Part shown: positions 18,545 through 27,635 of the stretch, in pieces
How the letters are laid out: each line of letters starts with the position of its first letter
Numbering within the stretch: position 1 is the first letter of the stretch
Source of the DNA: Gammaproteobacteria bacterium
GTDB lineage: Bacteria; Pseudomonadota; Gammaproteobacteria; Chromatiales; Chromatiaceae
DNA: 45,639 nt
Assembly: GCA_020445415.1 (NCBI GenBank)
Contig: JAGRGP010000027.1
Location: forward strand, 1 to 45,639
Direction: 5' to 3'
Position numbers and translations under genes: made by a program
The notes under the pieces: model-generated
The model's database searches: none
The model's input: the letters and a program-made list of their open reading frames with translations, nothing else
What the model was told of the DNA's origin: nothing

Positions 18545-19169
18545 TGGCAATGATCCAATCGCGTTAGCAATCACTGGGGCTTCAGGTTGTACTTATGGGT
18601 TGCGGCTATTGGAGTGCCTGCTGCAATCCGGCAAGCGTGTGTATTTGATGATATCGAAGGCCGCGCAGGTGGTAATCAGTCTGGAGGCCGGATTCACCTT
18701 GCCTACTACCCCCTCGGCTACCGAGGCTATGTTGTGTGCCCGCTTTCAGGCACCCAGTGGCTTACTCAGGGTCTTTGGCAGAGAGCAGTGGACCGCACCG
18801 GTCGCCAGCGGGTCGAGTGCGCCAGCCGCCATGGTTATTGCCCCCTGTTCCACCGGGACACTCTCCGCCATCGCCTGCGGGGCGAGCAACAATCTCGTGG
18901 AACGAGCCGCCGATGTGGTGCTGAAGGAGCGGCGCCAACTGATACTTTTGGTCCGTGAAACCCCGCTTTCTTCCATACACTTGGATAATATGCTCAAACT
19001 GTCCCGCCTTGGCGTGGTGATCATGCCTGCCAGTCCCGGGTTTTACCATCATCCCCAGAGCGTCTCTGAGCTGGTGGATTTTATGGTGGCGAGAGTGCTT
19101 GACCATCTTGCCGTGGAGCACTCGATCGTCGGGCGCTGGGGATATGGGTCCGAGGAAGAGGTTCATTGA
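18534..19169 (+). CDS. ubiX: Flavin prenyltransferase UbiX
   Basis: UbiX joins dimethylallyl phosphate to FMN, making the prenylated flavin used by UbiD-type decarboxylases in ubiquinone synthesis. The 211-residue protein shows the N-terminal FMN-binding motif [10 protein letters not shown] (about 13-22). The central [19 protein letters not shown] and [11 protein letters not shown] are UbiX signatures, and [13 protein letters not shown] lies near the C terminus. The ATG at 18534 fits the family start and gives a short overlap with mpl. A second in-frame upstream start would reach further into mpl and is rejected. No ubiD is present in the window. Confidence 0.95.
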   Translation: MVASGNDPIALAITGASGCTYGLRLLECLLQSGKRVYLMISKAAQVVISLEAGFTLPTTPSATEAMLCARFQAPSGLLRVFGREQWTAPVASGSSAPAAMVIAPCSTGTLSAIACGASNNLVERAADVVLKERRQLILLVRETPLSSIHLDNMLKLSRLGVVIMPASPGFYHHPQSVSELVDFMVARVLDHLAVEHSIVGRWGYGSEEEVH

Positions 19170-19190
19170 GTCTCCCGGCTTGCGCTTAAC

Positions 19191-21191
19191 TTACTCCTTC
19201 GGATTCATCTCGCCAGCCAGAAGCAATAGTACCTGGCGGGGTTTGGTTAGCCGGTGCTCGAGGGGTTTGCCCAGATCCGCAATCAGTTCCGCCAGTGGCA
19301 ACGGGTCGGTAACCAGGGTTGCCCCAAAGGTGATCAGCCCGAGGACGTCTACCTTGCGTTGCTCGCTCACCAGTCCAACCCAAAGGGGCAGGCCTTGCGG
19401 GCGCAACGTGGTATTGGCCGACCAGAGCCTGAATACCAGGCGGCGATCTCCCGGCAAGGGTTTCTCCAACAACATCACCTCATGGGCGCCGTCATGGATT
19501 TGAGGTAATACCGGCAACTGTTGGAGGTCGAGACCCGGGGACAGCAGTTTCAATAGGTTTTCCCACTTTGCTTGGGAGGCTAAACGCCAGCCAGCACGTT
19601 CCAAGACGGAACGGATAACCGGTAAGGGTCCCGCATATTGAATCGTTAGCCGGTGATCCTGCCGGTTCATGGTATCCAAGCGCTCCGCTGGTAACCGGGA
19701 CCAGCCCGTTTCCCACCAATCCCTGGATTCCATGGCTTGGGTGTGGACCGGGGGCTGGTAGGTTTCGAACCGCGTTGCATGCAGCAGCAGTCCGTGGATG
19801 GCGAGCATGGCTGTGACTGCCAGCGCCGCTGTCGAGGTCAGCGGCCAAAGGTTTGACTCCGGCTCCGTGTGCCGACTGTAAGCGATTCCCAGGGCGGAGA
19901 TCCATATCAGTCCGAGGGTAAAGCTTCCTAAGACATCTGATAGCCAGTTGACACCGAGGTAGAGTCTCGAAAAAGCGATACCGCCGATCAACAGTCCCGC
20001 AACCGTATAGGGGATCCAGCGCCGCGGGGGAGGCATGCTCCTTGCGATCATTACCGATGCAAACCCATAGATGACCGTAGCCCAGAGGGTATGGTCACCG
20101 AACAGGGTGCTAATTGCGGTGTCTTGGGCTGACAATAGATCGGGGCGGGGGGGCTGCAAATAGACCAATAACGGGCCCGCCAGCACCGCAAAACCGGCGG
20201 CTGCCATCCAATAGACCAGGGTATGGCGACGCCCCCGTCCCAGCAGCAAAAGTCCTATGCTGATCCACAGGGCGGCTATGGTCTCGAGATCGGCAAGGCT
20301 GGAAACGAAGACGAAGAGGTGGTCGGTCCAAGGGGTCCGGAGGGTTTGCAGGCCTTCGTGGACAAGATAGTTTACACTGGATGTTTCGCCGCTATGCAGG
20401 CCCCAGCCGACGATAAGGGTGAAGAGCGCCGAAGCGAAGACCAGCAGCGTGGCCAGAATCGATAGCCCACGGGCCTCCGGGTGCCTGGGGTCCGCTAATG
20501 CCGCCGCGATTCCTCTCCAGTACGGATGCCGGTCGCCCCACCGGAGGATGCCGCGCACCATTCTCGTGGTGTAGGGCTGGAGTAGCAGGAAAACCCGGTG
20601 TATCAGCCAGCTAACAAGCCAGATACTTCCAGCCAGCAGCAGGAGCAGGATGACCAATCGAAAGGCGACCTCCGCGGCCAGTTCCAAAGAGGCGCCAAAC
20701 ACCATTCCTGGCACGAGGTAGGCAGGGGCCCAAGCCAACGCCGAGACGACATTTGCCAGGACAAAACGCCAGGGACTCATGCCCAGCATACCTGCAACTA
20801 ACGGGATTACAGCGCGCACCGGACCAAAAAACCGGCCAACGGCGACGCTTTTCCCCCCATATTTCTGGAAGAACTCCACGCCCCGGGCCAGACCTCCGGG
20901 ATGGCGGGAAAAAGGCCAGATGGTAGTTAACCGCTCGCGAAAGTGGTAACCGACCCAGAAACTGATACCGTCGCCGACGATGGCCCCGGCAACCGCCCAC
21001 GCCATGGCCACCCAGAAATCGATGGAACCGGCCGCGATCAATGCGCCAATGCCGAACATGATCACGACCCCTGGGACCACTACACCCACGATGGCCAGGG
21101 ATTCCGCCATAGAGACCAAGAAGATGATAAGACCGGCCCAATAGGGATGCTGGGCAACCCAAGACAATACCTGCTGGAACAGTTCGCTCAT
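19191..21191 (-). CDS. DedA-PAP2-LssY fusion membrane protein
   Basis: This 666-residue protein fuses three parts. A DedA (SNARE-associated) membrane domain spans about residues 15-190, with FWVGYHFRERL and VGRFFGPVRAVIPLVAG. A PAP2-like helical domain spans about 220-440, and an LssY C-terminal soluble domain about 470-660. DedA proteins are linked to lipid flipping and membrane homeostasis, and PAP2 enzymes to lipid phosphate removal. The PAP2 signature is degraded. The C1 lysine is Leu342 (RP kept at 349-350), C2 reads FGDH in place of SGH (364-367), and the C3 catalytic His is Asn415 in SRLYLGVNWLSD. Phosphatase activity is therefore doubtful. It is the last gene on the minus strand after hemL. 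Confidence 0.85.
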   Translation of the reverse strand: MSELFQQVLSWVAQHPYWAGLIIFLVSMAESLAIVGVVVPGVVIMFGIGALIAAGSIDFWVAMAWAVAGAIVGDGISFWVGYHFRERLTTIWPFSRHPGGLARGVEFFQKYGGKSVAVGRFFGPVRAVIPLVAGMLGMSPWRFVLANVVSALAWAPAYLVPGMVFGASLELAAEVAFRLVILLLLLAGSIWLVSWLIHRVFLLLQPYTTRMVRGILRWGDRHPYWRGIAAALADPRHPEARGLSILATLLVFASALFTLIVGWGLHSGETSSVNYLVHEGLQTLRTPWTDHLFVFVSSLADLETIAALWISIGLLLLGRGRRHTLVYWMAAAGFAVLAGPLLVYLQPPRPDLLSAQDTAISTLFGDHTLWATVIYGFASVMIARSMPPPRRWIPYTVAGLLIGGIAFSRLYLGVNWLSDVLGSFTLGLIWISALGIAYSRHTEPESNLWPLTSTAALAVTAMLAIHGLLLHATRFETYQPPVHTQAMESRDWWETGWSRLPAERLDTMNRQDHRLTIQYAGPLPVIRSVLERAGWRLASQAKWENLLKLLSPGLDLQQLPVLPQIHDGAHEVMLLEKPLPGDRRLVFRLWSANTTLRPQGLPLWVGLVSEQRKVDVLGLITFGATLVTDPLPLAELIADLGKPLEHRLTKPRQVLLLLAGEMNPKE

Positions 21192-21248
21192 CCTGGCAAC
21201 GGCTTACTGGATTGGCGTGCGCCCGGTCTAGGCCATTCTCCGAAGATC

Positions 21249-22532
21249 TCAGGCGATCTCGGTAAACGTTTCTTTGGCGGCGTCGATCGTTGCGTCAATC
21301 TCGGCATCCGAATGGGCCGAAGAAAGAAATCCGGCCTCGAACGCCGATGGGGCAAGGTAGATGCCCCGCTTCAACATGCCGTGAAAGAAACGGCGAAAAT
21401 GGTCTTGATTGCAGGCCAGGGACTGGGCAAAGTTTGTCACCGGGCCGGCTGCGGTGAAAAATAGGCCAAACATACCCCCTACCTGGTTGCAGGTAATGGG
21501 TATGCCCGCCGCCGCGGCCTCCCTGGTCAATCCGCTTATCAGGCGGTCTGTTTGTTCGCCGAGCCGGTCATAAAAACCTGGCTTGCAGATAAGCTCCAGG
21601 GTGGCCAGTCCGGCAGTCATAGCCACCGGGTTACCGGACAGGGTTCCCGCCTGGTACACCGGGCCAAGCGGCGATATCTGTTCCATGATCTCCCGTTTTC
21701 CCCCGAATGCCCCCACCGGCATGCCTCCGCCTATCACTTTGCCGAGCGTGGTGAGATCCGGCGTGATTCCGTACCGCGCTTGAGCCCCTCCGAGCGCGAC
21801 CCGGAACCCGGTCATGACCTCATCGAAGATCAAGACCGCCCCATACTGGTCGCATAACGACCGCAATCCCGCGAGAAATCCGGGCAGCGGTGGAATGCAG
21901 TTCATATTGCCGGCCACGGGTTCGATGATAACGCAGGCAATCTGGTCACCGATCCGGCGGAAGGCCTCCTGGGCCTGTTCCAGATTGTTATAGTCAAGGG
22001 TCAGGGTCAGCTCTGCCAGCGCGGCCGGGACCCCGGGAGAGCTGGGTTCTCCCAGCGTGAGCATGCCCGAACCGGCTTTTACCAGCAGTGAGTCCGAGTG
22101 CCCGTGGTAGCAGCCCTCGAATTTCACGATCTTATCTCGTTTGGTAAAGCCTCTGGCCAATCGAATGGCGCTCATGGTGGCCTCGGTGCCGGAGCTAACC
22201 ATGCGTATCAGGTCGATCGAGGGCATCAATTCACACACCTTCTCCGCGATGCGGGTCTCGATCTCGGTAGGGGCGCCAAATGAGAGCCCATTCTGCATCG
22301 CTTCACTCACCGCTCCCAGCACGTCGGGGTGGGCATGGCCGAGGATCATCGGGCCCCAGGATCCCACATAGTCGATGTACCGGTTACCCTCGGGATCGTA
22401 GATGAAGGGGCCGTTTGCCCGTGCCACGAATACCGGCTCACCTCCCACGCCCTTGAAGGCTCGGACCGGAGAATTGACTCCGCCCGGGATATGTTTCTGC
22501 GCCTGGATAAACCGTTGCTGAGGGGTCGTCAT
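21249..22532 (-). CDS. hemL: Glutamate-1-semialdehyde 2,1-aminomutase
   Basis: HemL converts glutamate-1-semialdehyde to 5-aminolevulinate, the first committed tetrapyrrole precursor in the C5 pathway. It is a PLP enzyme of aminotransferase class III. The 427 residues include [28 protein letters not shown] and the PLP lysine Lys265 in [14 protein letters not shown], the same residue number as in E. coli. The ATG at 22532 is chosen because [20 protein letters not shown] is the usual N terminus. A longer frame reaching 22997 only overlaps thiE. The start overlaps the thiE stop (ATGA), so it is coupled to the thiamin genes. Confidence 0.97.
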   Translation of the reverse strand: MTTPQQRFIQAQKHIPGGVNSPVRAFKGVGGEPVFVARANGPFIYDPEGNRYIDYVGSWGPMILGHAHPDVLGAVSEAMQNGLSFGAPTEIETRIAEKVCELMPSIDLIRMVSSGTEATMSAIRLARGFTKRDKIVKFEGCYHGHSDSLLVKAGSGMLTLGEPSSPGVPAALAELTLTLDYNNLEQAQEAFRRIGDQIACVIIEPVAGNMNCIPPLPGFLAGLRSLCDQYGAVLIFDEVMTGFRVALGGAQARYGITPDLTTLGKVIGGGMPVGAFGGKREIMEQISPLGPVYQAGTLSGNPVAMTAGLATLELICKPGFYDRLGEQTDRLISGLTREAAAAGIPITCNQVGGMFGLFFTAAGPVTNFAQSLACNQDHFRRFFHGMLKRGIYLAPSAFEAGFLSSAHSDAEIDATIDAAKETFTEIA

Positions 22533-23176
22533 GGTTGTAGTTCCTTGATACTGGCGAAGAGTTGATTGAACCTTGAGCAGGCGGCACCGATATCGGACTG
22601 GCCAAACAAGCCTTGGATAACCGCTAGCATAGCCGCTCCCGCACGGATCAAGGCGCCGCCATTTTCCGGTGTTATCCCCCCAATGGCAACCGCCGGAATT
22701 CGGAGTTCCTCGGCGGCGCGCCTTAGCAAGGCGATATCCGCGCGCACCGCGCCCGGCTTCGTCCCAGAGGGAAAGAAGCTGCCGAATGCAACATAGTCGG
22801 CATCCTTTCGTTGGGCATCGGCTGCCAACTGAAAGCGGTTGTAGCATGAAACCCCGATGATGGAGTCTGGCCCCAGGAGTTGCCTCGCTGTTTGGGGATC
22901 CGGATCGTTTTGGCCGAGATGGACCCCGTCGGCACCGATGGAAATGGCCAGATCGAGATCGTCGTTGATAATCACGGGCACGCCGAAACGGTGGCAAAGT
23001 CCTAGCAGCTCCAGGGCTTGATACTCCCGTTGTGCCTTGGTGCGGGTTTTATCCCGGTATTGGATCATGGACACACCGCCCTGCAATGCCTGCTCAACCC
23101 GCCTGGTGAGGCCCGGTCCTTCGTCGGTAATGCCGTACAAACCGAACAGACGGCGCCTGGAGTAGGGCACGGTCAT
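22529..23176 (-). CDS. thiE: Thiamine-phosphate synthase
   Basis: ThiE joins HMP-pyrophosphate and thiazole phosphate to make thiamin phosphate. The 215-residue TIM-barrel protein shows VSMIQYRDK for substrate and pyrophosphate contacts. It also shows [24 protein letters not shown] (the DDxxLA...D...HLGQ signature), IIGVSCYN, and [13 protein letters not shown]. The ATG at 23176 gives the normal length. It overlaps thiD and hemL by ATGA junctions at each end, so the three form one translationally coupled unit in the order thiD-thiE-hemL. Confidence 0.96.
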   Translation of the reverse strand: MTVPYSRRRLFGLYGITDEGPGLTRRVEQALQGGVSMIQYRDKTRTKAQREYQALELLGLCHRFGVPVIINDDLDLAISIGADGVHLGQNDPDPQTARQLLGPDSIIGVSCYNRFQLAADAQRKDADYVAFGSFFPSGTKPGAVRADIALLRRAAEELRIPAVAIGGITPENGGALIRAGAAMLAVIQGLFGQSDIGAACSRFNQLFASIKELQP

Positions 23177-23973
23177 CTGGCCCGATGGGTCTTGCGGGTC
23201 GAAAATCGATCGGGCAGGAATTGCCCCTGGCCTGGACGATACCCCGCCGCGAGCGCCTGCCAGGTGAATTTCTGTCCATGTACTACCGATTCCCTGAGCG
23301 ACCGCCCCAGTGCCAGAAAGGCGGCAATCGATGAAGCGAGGGTGCAACCCGAGCCATGATAGCTGCCTTCGAGTCGTGGCCAGGAGCTACGCACCGGAGA
23401 ATGCTCTCTCAGATAGAGGCTATTGGTTACTTCGCCGCCGGGTTCATGGGTTCCCGTTATCAGTATCGCCCCACAGCCCGTGTCGACGAGGATTTCCGCG
23501 CAGTCGTCCAAGCTGCTAGCCCCTGCCAGTCGGCGCGCCTCAAGGGAGTTTGGGGTCGCTAGGGTAGCCCGGGGTAACAGCTGCCTGGCTATCCACGCGG
23601 TCAACTCCGCGTCAGCCAGTTCGGTGCCACCACCTGCCGTGAGTACCGGATCGACCACTACCGGGATATTAGGGTGATCATCCAATAACCTGGTTAAGAC
23701 TTTTGCCGTGGCCAGGTCTCCTAGCAGGCCGGTCTTGATGACTTTCACGGGAATATCCGCGAGCAGTGTCCGGATCTGTTCGTCAATCAGGCCGGCCTCC
23801 ACAGGAATCAGCTGCCGTACATTGCAGCTGTCTTGCACCGTCAGGCAGGTAATGACATTGGTTGCCCGGCAGCCGATTGCCGCGGCAGTTTCGATATCGG
23901 CCTGAATGCCGGCCCCGCCTGTCGGGTCGTGACCAGAGATCGAGAGTATGATTGGGTAAGCGGTTTTTTTCAT
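23173..23973 (-). CDS. thiD: Hydroxymethylpyrimidine/phosphomethylpyrimidine kinase
   Basis: ThiD phosphorylates HMP and HMP phosphate in thiamin biosynthesis. The 266-residue ribokinase-like protein begins with ILSISGHDPTGGAGIQADIE, the family signature. VVDPVLTAGGG lies near the middle. The nucleotide and anion-hole motif appears as GSYHGSGCTLASSIAAFLALG near residues 205-225, where the Cys replaces the more usual Asp as in most ThiD proteins. It is the first gene of the thiD-thiE-hemL unit. The upstream region (23974-24066) has no TPP-riboswitch signature that I can see. Confidence 0.95.
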   Translation of the reverse strand: MKKTAYPIILSISGHDPTGGAGIQADIETAAAIGCRATNVITCLTVQDSCNVRQLIPVEAGLIDEQIRTLLADIPVKVIKTGLLGDLATAKVLTRLLDDHPNIPVVVDPVLTAGGGTELADAELTAWIARQLLPRATLATPNSLEARRLAGASSLDDCAEILVDTGCGAILITGTHEPGGEVTNSLYLREHSPVRSSWPRLEGSYHGSGCTLASSIAAFLALGRSLRESVVHGQKFTWQALAAGYRPGQGQFLPDRFSTRKTHRAR

Positions 23974-24108
23974 TGTTTTATCTTATCGCCGGGACTTGAT
24001 CGACACCATCCCGGTTCAGGCATCTACCATCCCGGCCACGCGAATGGAAAATCGACTACAATCTAGGTGAAATCGGTTTCGCTGAGACCTCTTTGGCAAG
24101 GGGGGATT

Positions 24109-24576
24109 ATGAGTCCAAGTGTTATCAGGATGAGGGAGTTGGCAACGGATTATTGTAACTTGATCGAAAGAGCGGACATCACGAATAGTAAGTGGTTGGA
24201 AGACATGGCAAATCTTTTGCCTCAATTACATGCTGCGGTTTCGGCTTTGGGGAGAGCCGAGGTCCTCGATCATTCGATGAGTCCGGATCTTGATGCCCGG
24301 TTCGAGCTGTTTGCCGAACTGCGGGAGGTATTGGGCAGCAAGGATAGTTACTGGATGCAATACGATATGGCCCATGACGGTCAGAATATGAGCGGTAGTT
24401 TGGCCGACGATCTGACTGATATTTACTGTGAACTGAAACATGGCCTGAAGCTGATGGATCTGGAGCCCGCGAGGGCGCTCGATGATTGGCGCAATGGTTT
24501 TCACGTGCACTGGGGCCAGCATCTGGTGGACGCTGAACGGCATCTATACGAATTGCGGAGCCGCAACCAGCTCTGA
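24109..24576 (+). CDS. DUF5063-like protein of unknown function
   Basis: This 155-residue soluble, acidic protein is predicted mostly alpha-helical. Segments such as LADDLTDIYCELKHGLKLMD and DDWRNGFHVHWGQHLVDAERHL fit the small DUF5063 family, whose role is unknown. The ATG at 24109 follows a purine-rich AAGGGGGG at 24099-24106, a good ribosome-binding site, and is preferred over a GTG at 24067. It is divergent from thiD and stands alone. A TACAAT at 24057-24062 could be a -10 box, but no clear -35 is seen. Confidence 0.7.
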   Translation: MSPSVIRMRELATDYCNLIERADITNSKWLEDMANLLPQLHAAVSALGRAEVLDHSMSPDLDARFELFAELREVLGSKDSYWMQYDMAHDGQNMSGSLADDLTDIYCELKHGLKLMDLEPARALDDWRNGFHVHWGQHLVDAERHLYELRSRNQL

Positions 24577-24632
24577 AGATCACGGAGGGCCGTTTTTCCA
24601 TGACCGGTTCGTGGAAGGGGCGGCTCTGAATC

Positions 24633-24641
24633 TGGTATAAT
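24633..24641 (+). promoter_or_regulatory. Extended -10 promoter for the A-type Fe-S carrier gene
   Basis: TGGTATAAT at 24633-24641 is a perfect extended -10 element, 37 bp before the ATG of the A-type carrier gene. No good -35 box stands 17 bp upstream, as expected for an extended -10 promoter. A ribosome-binding site GGAG follows at 24666-24669. Confidence 0.65.
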
Positions 24642-24677
24642 GCGAGTTATTAATTCAATTATTTTGGAGTCTTAACA

Positions 24678-25058
24678 ATGAGTGTATCCACGGCTAGTGT
24701 CCTAGCGGACAGCGATCTCAGCCTTACCGGTTCGGCCCAGGGCAAGATAGCCGAGCTTGTCAAACAAATTGAGGAAGAGATTCAGGGGGTCCGGGTGTAT
24801 GCAACACCGGGCGGTTGCAGCGGAATCAGTTTCGGTATGACGTTCACCGATCAGCTTAATAGCAATGATTCCGTACTCGAGTGCGATGGCTTTAATGTTA
24901 TTGTCGACGATTTCACATTGGATCAATTGCGTGGCGTGGAAATTGATTTCGTCGACCGGGAGGACGGTGCCGCAAGTTTTGTCTTCAACAATTTGCCACA
25001 GATGGGCGGCGGAGGCTGTGGGAGCTGCGGATCCTCTCAGGGAGGGGGGTGCTCCTGA
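24678..25058 (+). CDS. Divergent A-type iron-sulfur carrier (IscA/HesB fold)
   Basis: This 126-residue protein has the HesB/IscA fold pattern. A helical N terminus is followed by beta strands with GGCSGISFGMTF around Cys47 and a cysteine-rich tail. The usual C-terminal CGCG is replaced by CGSCG (Cys114 and Cys117), followed by a glycine-serine stretch and a third Cys125. A-type carriers bind 2Fe-2S or 4Fe-4S clusters and hand them to targets. The altered spacing and extra cysteine suggest a variant cluster geometry. No isc or suf operon lies nearby. The gene has its own promoter and terminator, so it is a single transcription unit. Confidence 0.82.
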   Translation: MSVSTASVLADSDLSLTGSAQGKIAELVKQIEEEIQGVRVYATPGGCSGISFGMTFTDQLNSNDSVLECDGFNVIVDDFTLDQLRGVEIDFVDREDGAASFVFNNLPQMGGGGCGSCGSSQGGGCS

Positions 25059-25093
25059 TCCCTATCCAAATTCAGTAAAGCTGTTGCAGCATA

Positions 25094-25123
25094 AGCCCGA
25101 GGGGTGAGACCCTTCGGGTTTTT
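25094..25123 (+). terminator. Rho-independent terminator after the A-type carrier gene
   Basis: CCCGAGGG at 25096-25103 pairs with CCCTTCGGG at 25110-25118, leaving one bulged T and a 6-nt loop, and is followed by five T (25119-25123). It lies 36 bp past the stop codon. Confidence 0.85.
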
Positions 25124-25159
25124 CGTTTAGTGGTGCGATGCCGATGACGGGTCGGATGG

Positions 25160-25582
25160 TTAAAAGGGTTTGACGATCGTCAGCACAACGATCGGTAGCA
25201 GAATGAAGACCGGAAGCTCGTTGAACCAGCGGTACCATACATGACTGTGGCGATTTCGATGGTTGGCAAACTCTTTGATTAGTTTTCCGCAGTAAAAATG
25301 GTAAGCCATCAGCACCAGGACCAGGACCAACTTAGTGTGCAGCCATCCCATGGATGCAAAGGCTGTCCACGCGTAGTCGTAAAGCATCCACAGGCCGAGT
25401 CCCAGGGTCATCCACATGATGGGGGTGATAAAACGGTAGAGTTTTCTTTCCATTACCTGTAATTGTTCGTTGGTAGCCTGGTCGGTCGTCATGGCGTGAT
25501 ACACAAACAACCGCGGAAGATAGAAGATTCCCGCGAACCAGCTGGTCATGAAAAAGATATGGAAGGCTTTTACCCATAACAT
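25160..25582 (-). CDS. hemJ: HemJ-family protoporphyrinogen oxidase
   Basis: HemJ oxidises protoporphyrinogen IX to protoporphyrin IX in the inner membrane, late in heme synthesis. The 140-residue protein starts MLWVKAFHIFFMTSWFAGIF, matching the family N terminus with the conserved His8. LPRLFVYHA follows, and LHTKLVLVLVLMAYHFYCG lies in the third helix. About four membrane helices fill residues 3-23, 50-72, 80-100 and 119-138. It is divergent from argC and convergent with the A-type Fe-S carrier gene. Confidence 0.92.
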   Translation of the reverse strand: MLWVKAFHIFFMTSWFAGIFYLPRLFVYHAMTTDQATNEQLQVMERKLYRFITPIMWMTLGLGLWMLYDYAWTAFASMGWLHTKLVLVLVLMAYHFYCGKLIKEFANHRNRHSHVWYRWFNELPVFILLPIVVLTIVKPF

Positions 25583-25605
25583 CGGTCTACTCCTGGTCGT
25601 AGAGA

Positions 25606-25707
25606 TTGCCCAACCGGCGGTTTATCCAGGTGGTCCTGCTACTGGTTGTCGTGGGGCTCGCCGTGGAGCAGCCGCAGTATATCATCGGACGGATGTTTTG
25701 GTTGTAA
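25606..25707 (+). CDS. Possible 33-residue single-TM protein
   Basis: A short frame with a TTG start encodes 33 residues with a basic N terminus (PNRRF), one hydrophobic helix of about 12-14 residues and a polar, aromatic end (EQPQYIIGRMFWL). The charge pattern is that of a small inner-membrane protein. It lies between the divergent hemJ and argC genes. A stop lies in frame just upstream, so TTG or an internal GTG must be the start. No clear ribosome-binding site is seen, and I cannot name a family. Confidence 0.35.
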   Translation: MPNRRFIQVVLLLVVVGLAVEQPQYIIGRMFWL

Positions 25708-25847
25708 GCGCTGAATGCGCGTCCGGGAGGTGTGCGGTGCTACACGGTTAAAATGCCGACTGTTGGGGCTTCGCGCTTTATGATTGGGTCTCATGATGGG
25801 TAAGACGGTATGCTTCGGTTATTGGAAAAATTTATAGGGAGCTGTTA

Positions 25848-26882
25848 ATGGGTAAGAAAAAGGTAGGTATCGTTGGTGGTACCGGGTATACCGGCGCCGA
25901 GTTACTGAGGCTGATAGTGGGACATCCCCGGATCGAACTGTCCCTTATAACCTCTAGAGCAGAGGCGGGCCGACAGGTATCCGATTTGTTTCCCAATCTG
26001 CGCGGGCGAGTGGATTTGTGCTTTACAGAGCCCGATGAGGCAGCGCTCAGGGAATGTGAACTGGTGTTCTTCGCGACCCCTAATGGGACCGCCATGAGGA
26101 AGGCACGGGGTCTGCTCGCAGCAGGGGTCAGGATTATCGATCTCGCGGCAGATTTCCGCTTGCGAGATGTCGAGGTTTGGGAGCAATGGTATCAGATGAA
26201 GCACGTCTGTCCTGATTTGCTCCCTGAGGCGGTCTATGGCCTTCCGGAGATCAACCGTCAGGCGATCCGGGGTGCCAGGCTTGTTGCCAATCCGGGGTGC
26301 TACCCTACGGCGGTTACCCTCGGCCTGCTGCCGTTGCTGGAAAGTGGAGCTGTTGCCCCCCAGGAGTTGATCGCTGACTGCAAGTCGGGAGTTAGCGGTG
26401 CCGGACGTGGTGCCAGTGTCAGCATGCTGATGGGGGAAATCGGAGAGAGCTTCAAGGCCTATGGTGTTCCCGGGCATCGTCATTTACCGGAGATTACTCA
26501 GAATCTTGAGGCGATTGCCGGGGAGGCCATCTCGTTGACGTTCGTGCCCCACTTGCTCCCCATGATCCGGGGCATCCATGCCACGCTTTATGCAAAAATT
26601 ACAAAAAGCATGGATTATCAAGCCATATTTGAGGAGCGGTATGCAGCTGAACCATTTGTCGATGTGCTAGCATCGGGAAGTCATCCCGAGACCAGGAGCG
26701 TGCGCGGTAGCAATGAATGCAGAATTGCCATTCATCAACCGCAGCAGGCCGATACCCTGGTGATATTGTCGGTTATCGATAACTTGGTTAAGGGGGCTGC
26801 GGGACAAGCAATCCAGAACATGAACCTGATGATGGGTTTTGATGAGACCTGCGGTCTGGATTCTCCAGCGCTGTTGCCGTGA
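25848..26882 (+). CDS. argC: N-acetyl-gamma-glutamyl-phosphate reductase
   Basis: ArgC makes N-acetylglutamate semialdehyde with NADPH, the third step of arginine synthesis. The 344 residues start with the nucleotide-binding loop [16 protein letters not shown] (7-22). The catalytic Cys151 lies in [30 protein letters not shown] and [14 protein letters not shown] are conserved type-1 ArgC segments. The ATG is preceded by AGGGAGC at 25836-25842. No clear ArgR operator is visible upstream. Confidence 0.97.
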   Translation: MGKKKVGIVGGTGYTGAELLRLIVGHPRIELSLITSRAEAGRQVSDLFPNLRGRVDLCFTEPDEAALRECELVFFATPNGTAMRKARGLLAAGVRIIDLAADFRLRDVEVWEQWYQMKHVCPDLLPEAVYGLPEINRQAIRGARLVANPGCYPTAVTLGLLPLLESGAVAPQELIADCKSGVSGAGRGASVSMLMGEIGESFKAYGVPGHRHLPEITQNLEAIAGEAISLTFVPHLLPMIRGIHATLYAKITKSMDYQAIFEERYAAEPFVDVLASGSHPETRSVRGSNECRIAIHQPQQADTLVILSVIDNLVKGAAGQAIQNMNLMMGFDETCGLDSPALLP

Positions 26883-26903
26883 AATTTCGTTAGAGTCGTT
26901 GGC

Positions 26904-27614
26904 ATGAACTACCAGACCCCAAAGATCGTAATACCCAGCCGCCGCCGGACCAGCTACCAGCTGCTGGCTCTGGTGATAACCCTGATAGCCTTTGCCGCGG
27001 GTGGTTATCTATATAGTTGGAACAGCGTGCAGTCAGCGGAGCAGGAACTGATGTCCGTGGTCAATGCTCAGGAGAACCGTATCCAGGAGTTGCAACGGAA
27101 GTTGACGGATGCCAGTGGGCAGATGGCGGTTTTGGAGCGCGCGGGTCAGATCGACCGGGAGGCGATGGATAATATCAAGCAGCAATTGGCGACCTTTCAG
27201 GAAGAACGCACCAGACAGGAAGAGGAACTGACGTTTCTCCGTAGTTTGGTGGCGAGCAAGGATGACCGGGAAGGAATACAGGTTCGTAGATTCGCGCTGG
27301 CTAAGGGGGATCGTGAAGGTGAATTCAACTATCGATTCACTGTTTCGCAAACGGTATCAAATGGGGAGGAGGCGAGTGGCTGGATTTTTATTGGCATCGA
27401 CGGCTTGAGGAAGGGAGAGCCTGCCTGGCTGCCGCTGCGAGAGATAACCGACGAGAAAACGGAAAGATTGAAGATGCGGTTCAAGCATTTTCAGGATATG
27501 CAAGGGTCAATCAAGGTCCCTGGCGATTTTGAACCATTGAAGTTCATTATCGAAATCAAGCCCAACAATAAGAAAATATCGGAAGTCAGGCAACGGTTTG
27601 ATTGGAAGACGTAA
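26904..27614 (+). CDS. Single-TM coiled-coil protein (DUF6776-like)
   Basis: This 236-residue protein has a basic N terminus and one membrane helix (about 19-37). A long coiled coil follows (about 42-118, rich in Glu, Gln and Leu). The C-terminal beta-rich domain (about 125-234) ends in RQRFDWKT. The layout suits an inner-membrane protein facing the periplasm, and it resembles the uncharacterised DUF6776 group. It lies 21 nt after argC and 21 nt before the bactofilin gene. This placement next to bactofilin and the wall hydrolase gene hints at a cell-envelope or cytoskeletal role. Confidence 0.75.
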   Translation: MNYQTPKIVIPSRRRTSYQLLALVITLIAFAAGGYLYSWNSVQSAEQELMSVVNAQENRIQELQRKLTDASGQMAVLERAGQIDREAMDNIKQQLATFQEERTRQEEELTFLRSLVASKDDREGIQVRRFALAKGDREGEFNYRFTVSQTVSNGEEASGWIFIGIDGLRKGEPAWLPLREITDEKTERLKMRFKHFQDMQGSIKVPGDFEPLKFIIEIKPNNKKISEVRQRFDWKT

Positions 27615-27635
27615 GGTTAGACAAGGGGTATTCAC

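Noticed and set aside
22533-22997. Upstream extension of hemL
   Set aside because: The extra 155 residues lie over thiE in another frame and have no similarity to HemL; the true N terminus MTTPQQRF starts at 22532.
23177-23347. Upstream extension of thiE
   Set aside because: It overlaps thiD coding sequence; the family N terminus begins at 23176.
23974-24108. TPP riboswitch for thiD-thiE-hemL
   Set aside because: Only a CTGAGA on the wrong strand is seen near 24082; the conserved ACCTGAT...GATAATGCCAGCG core is absent.
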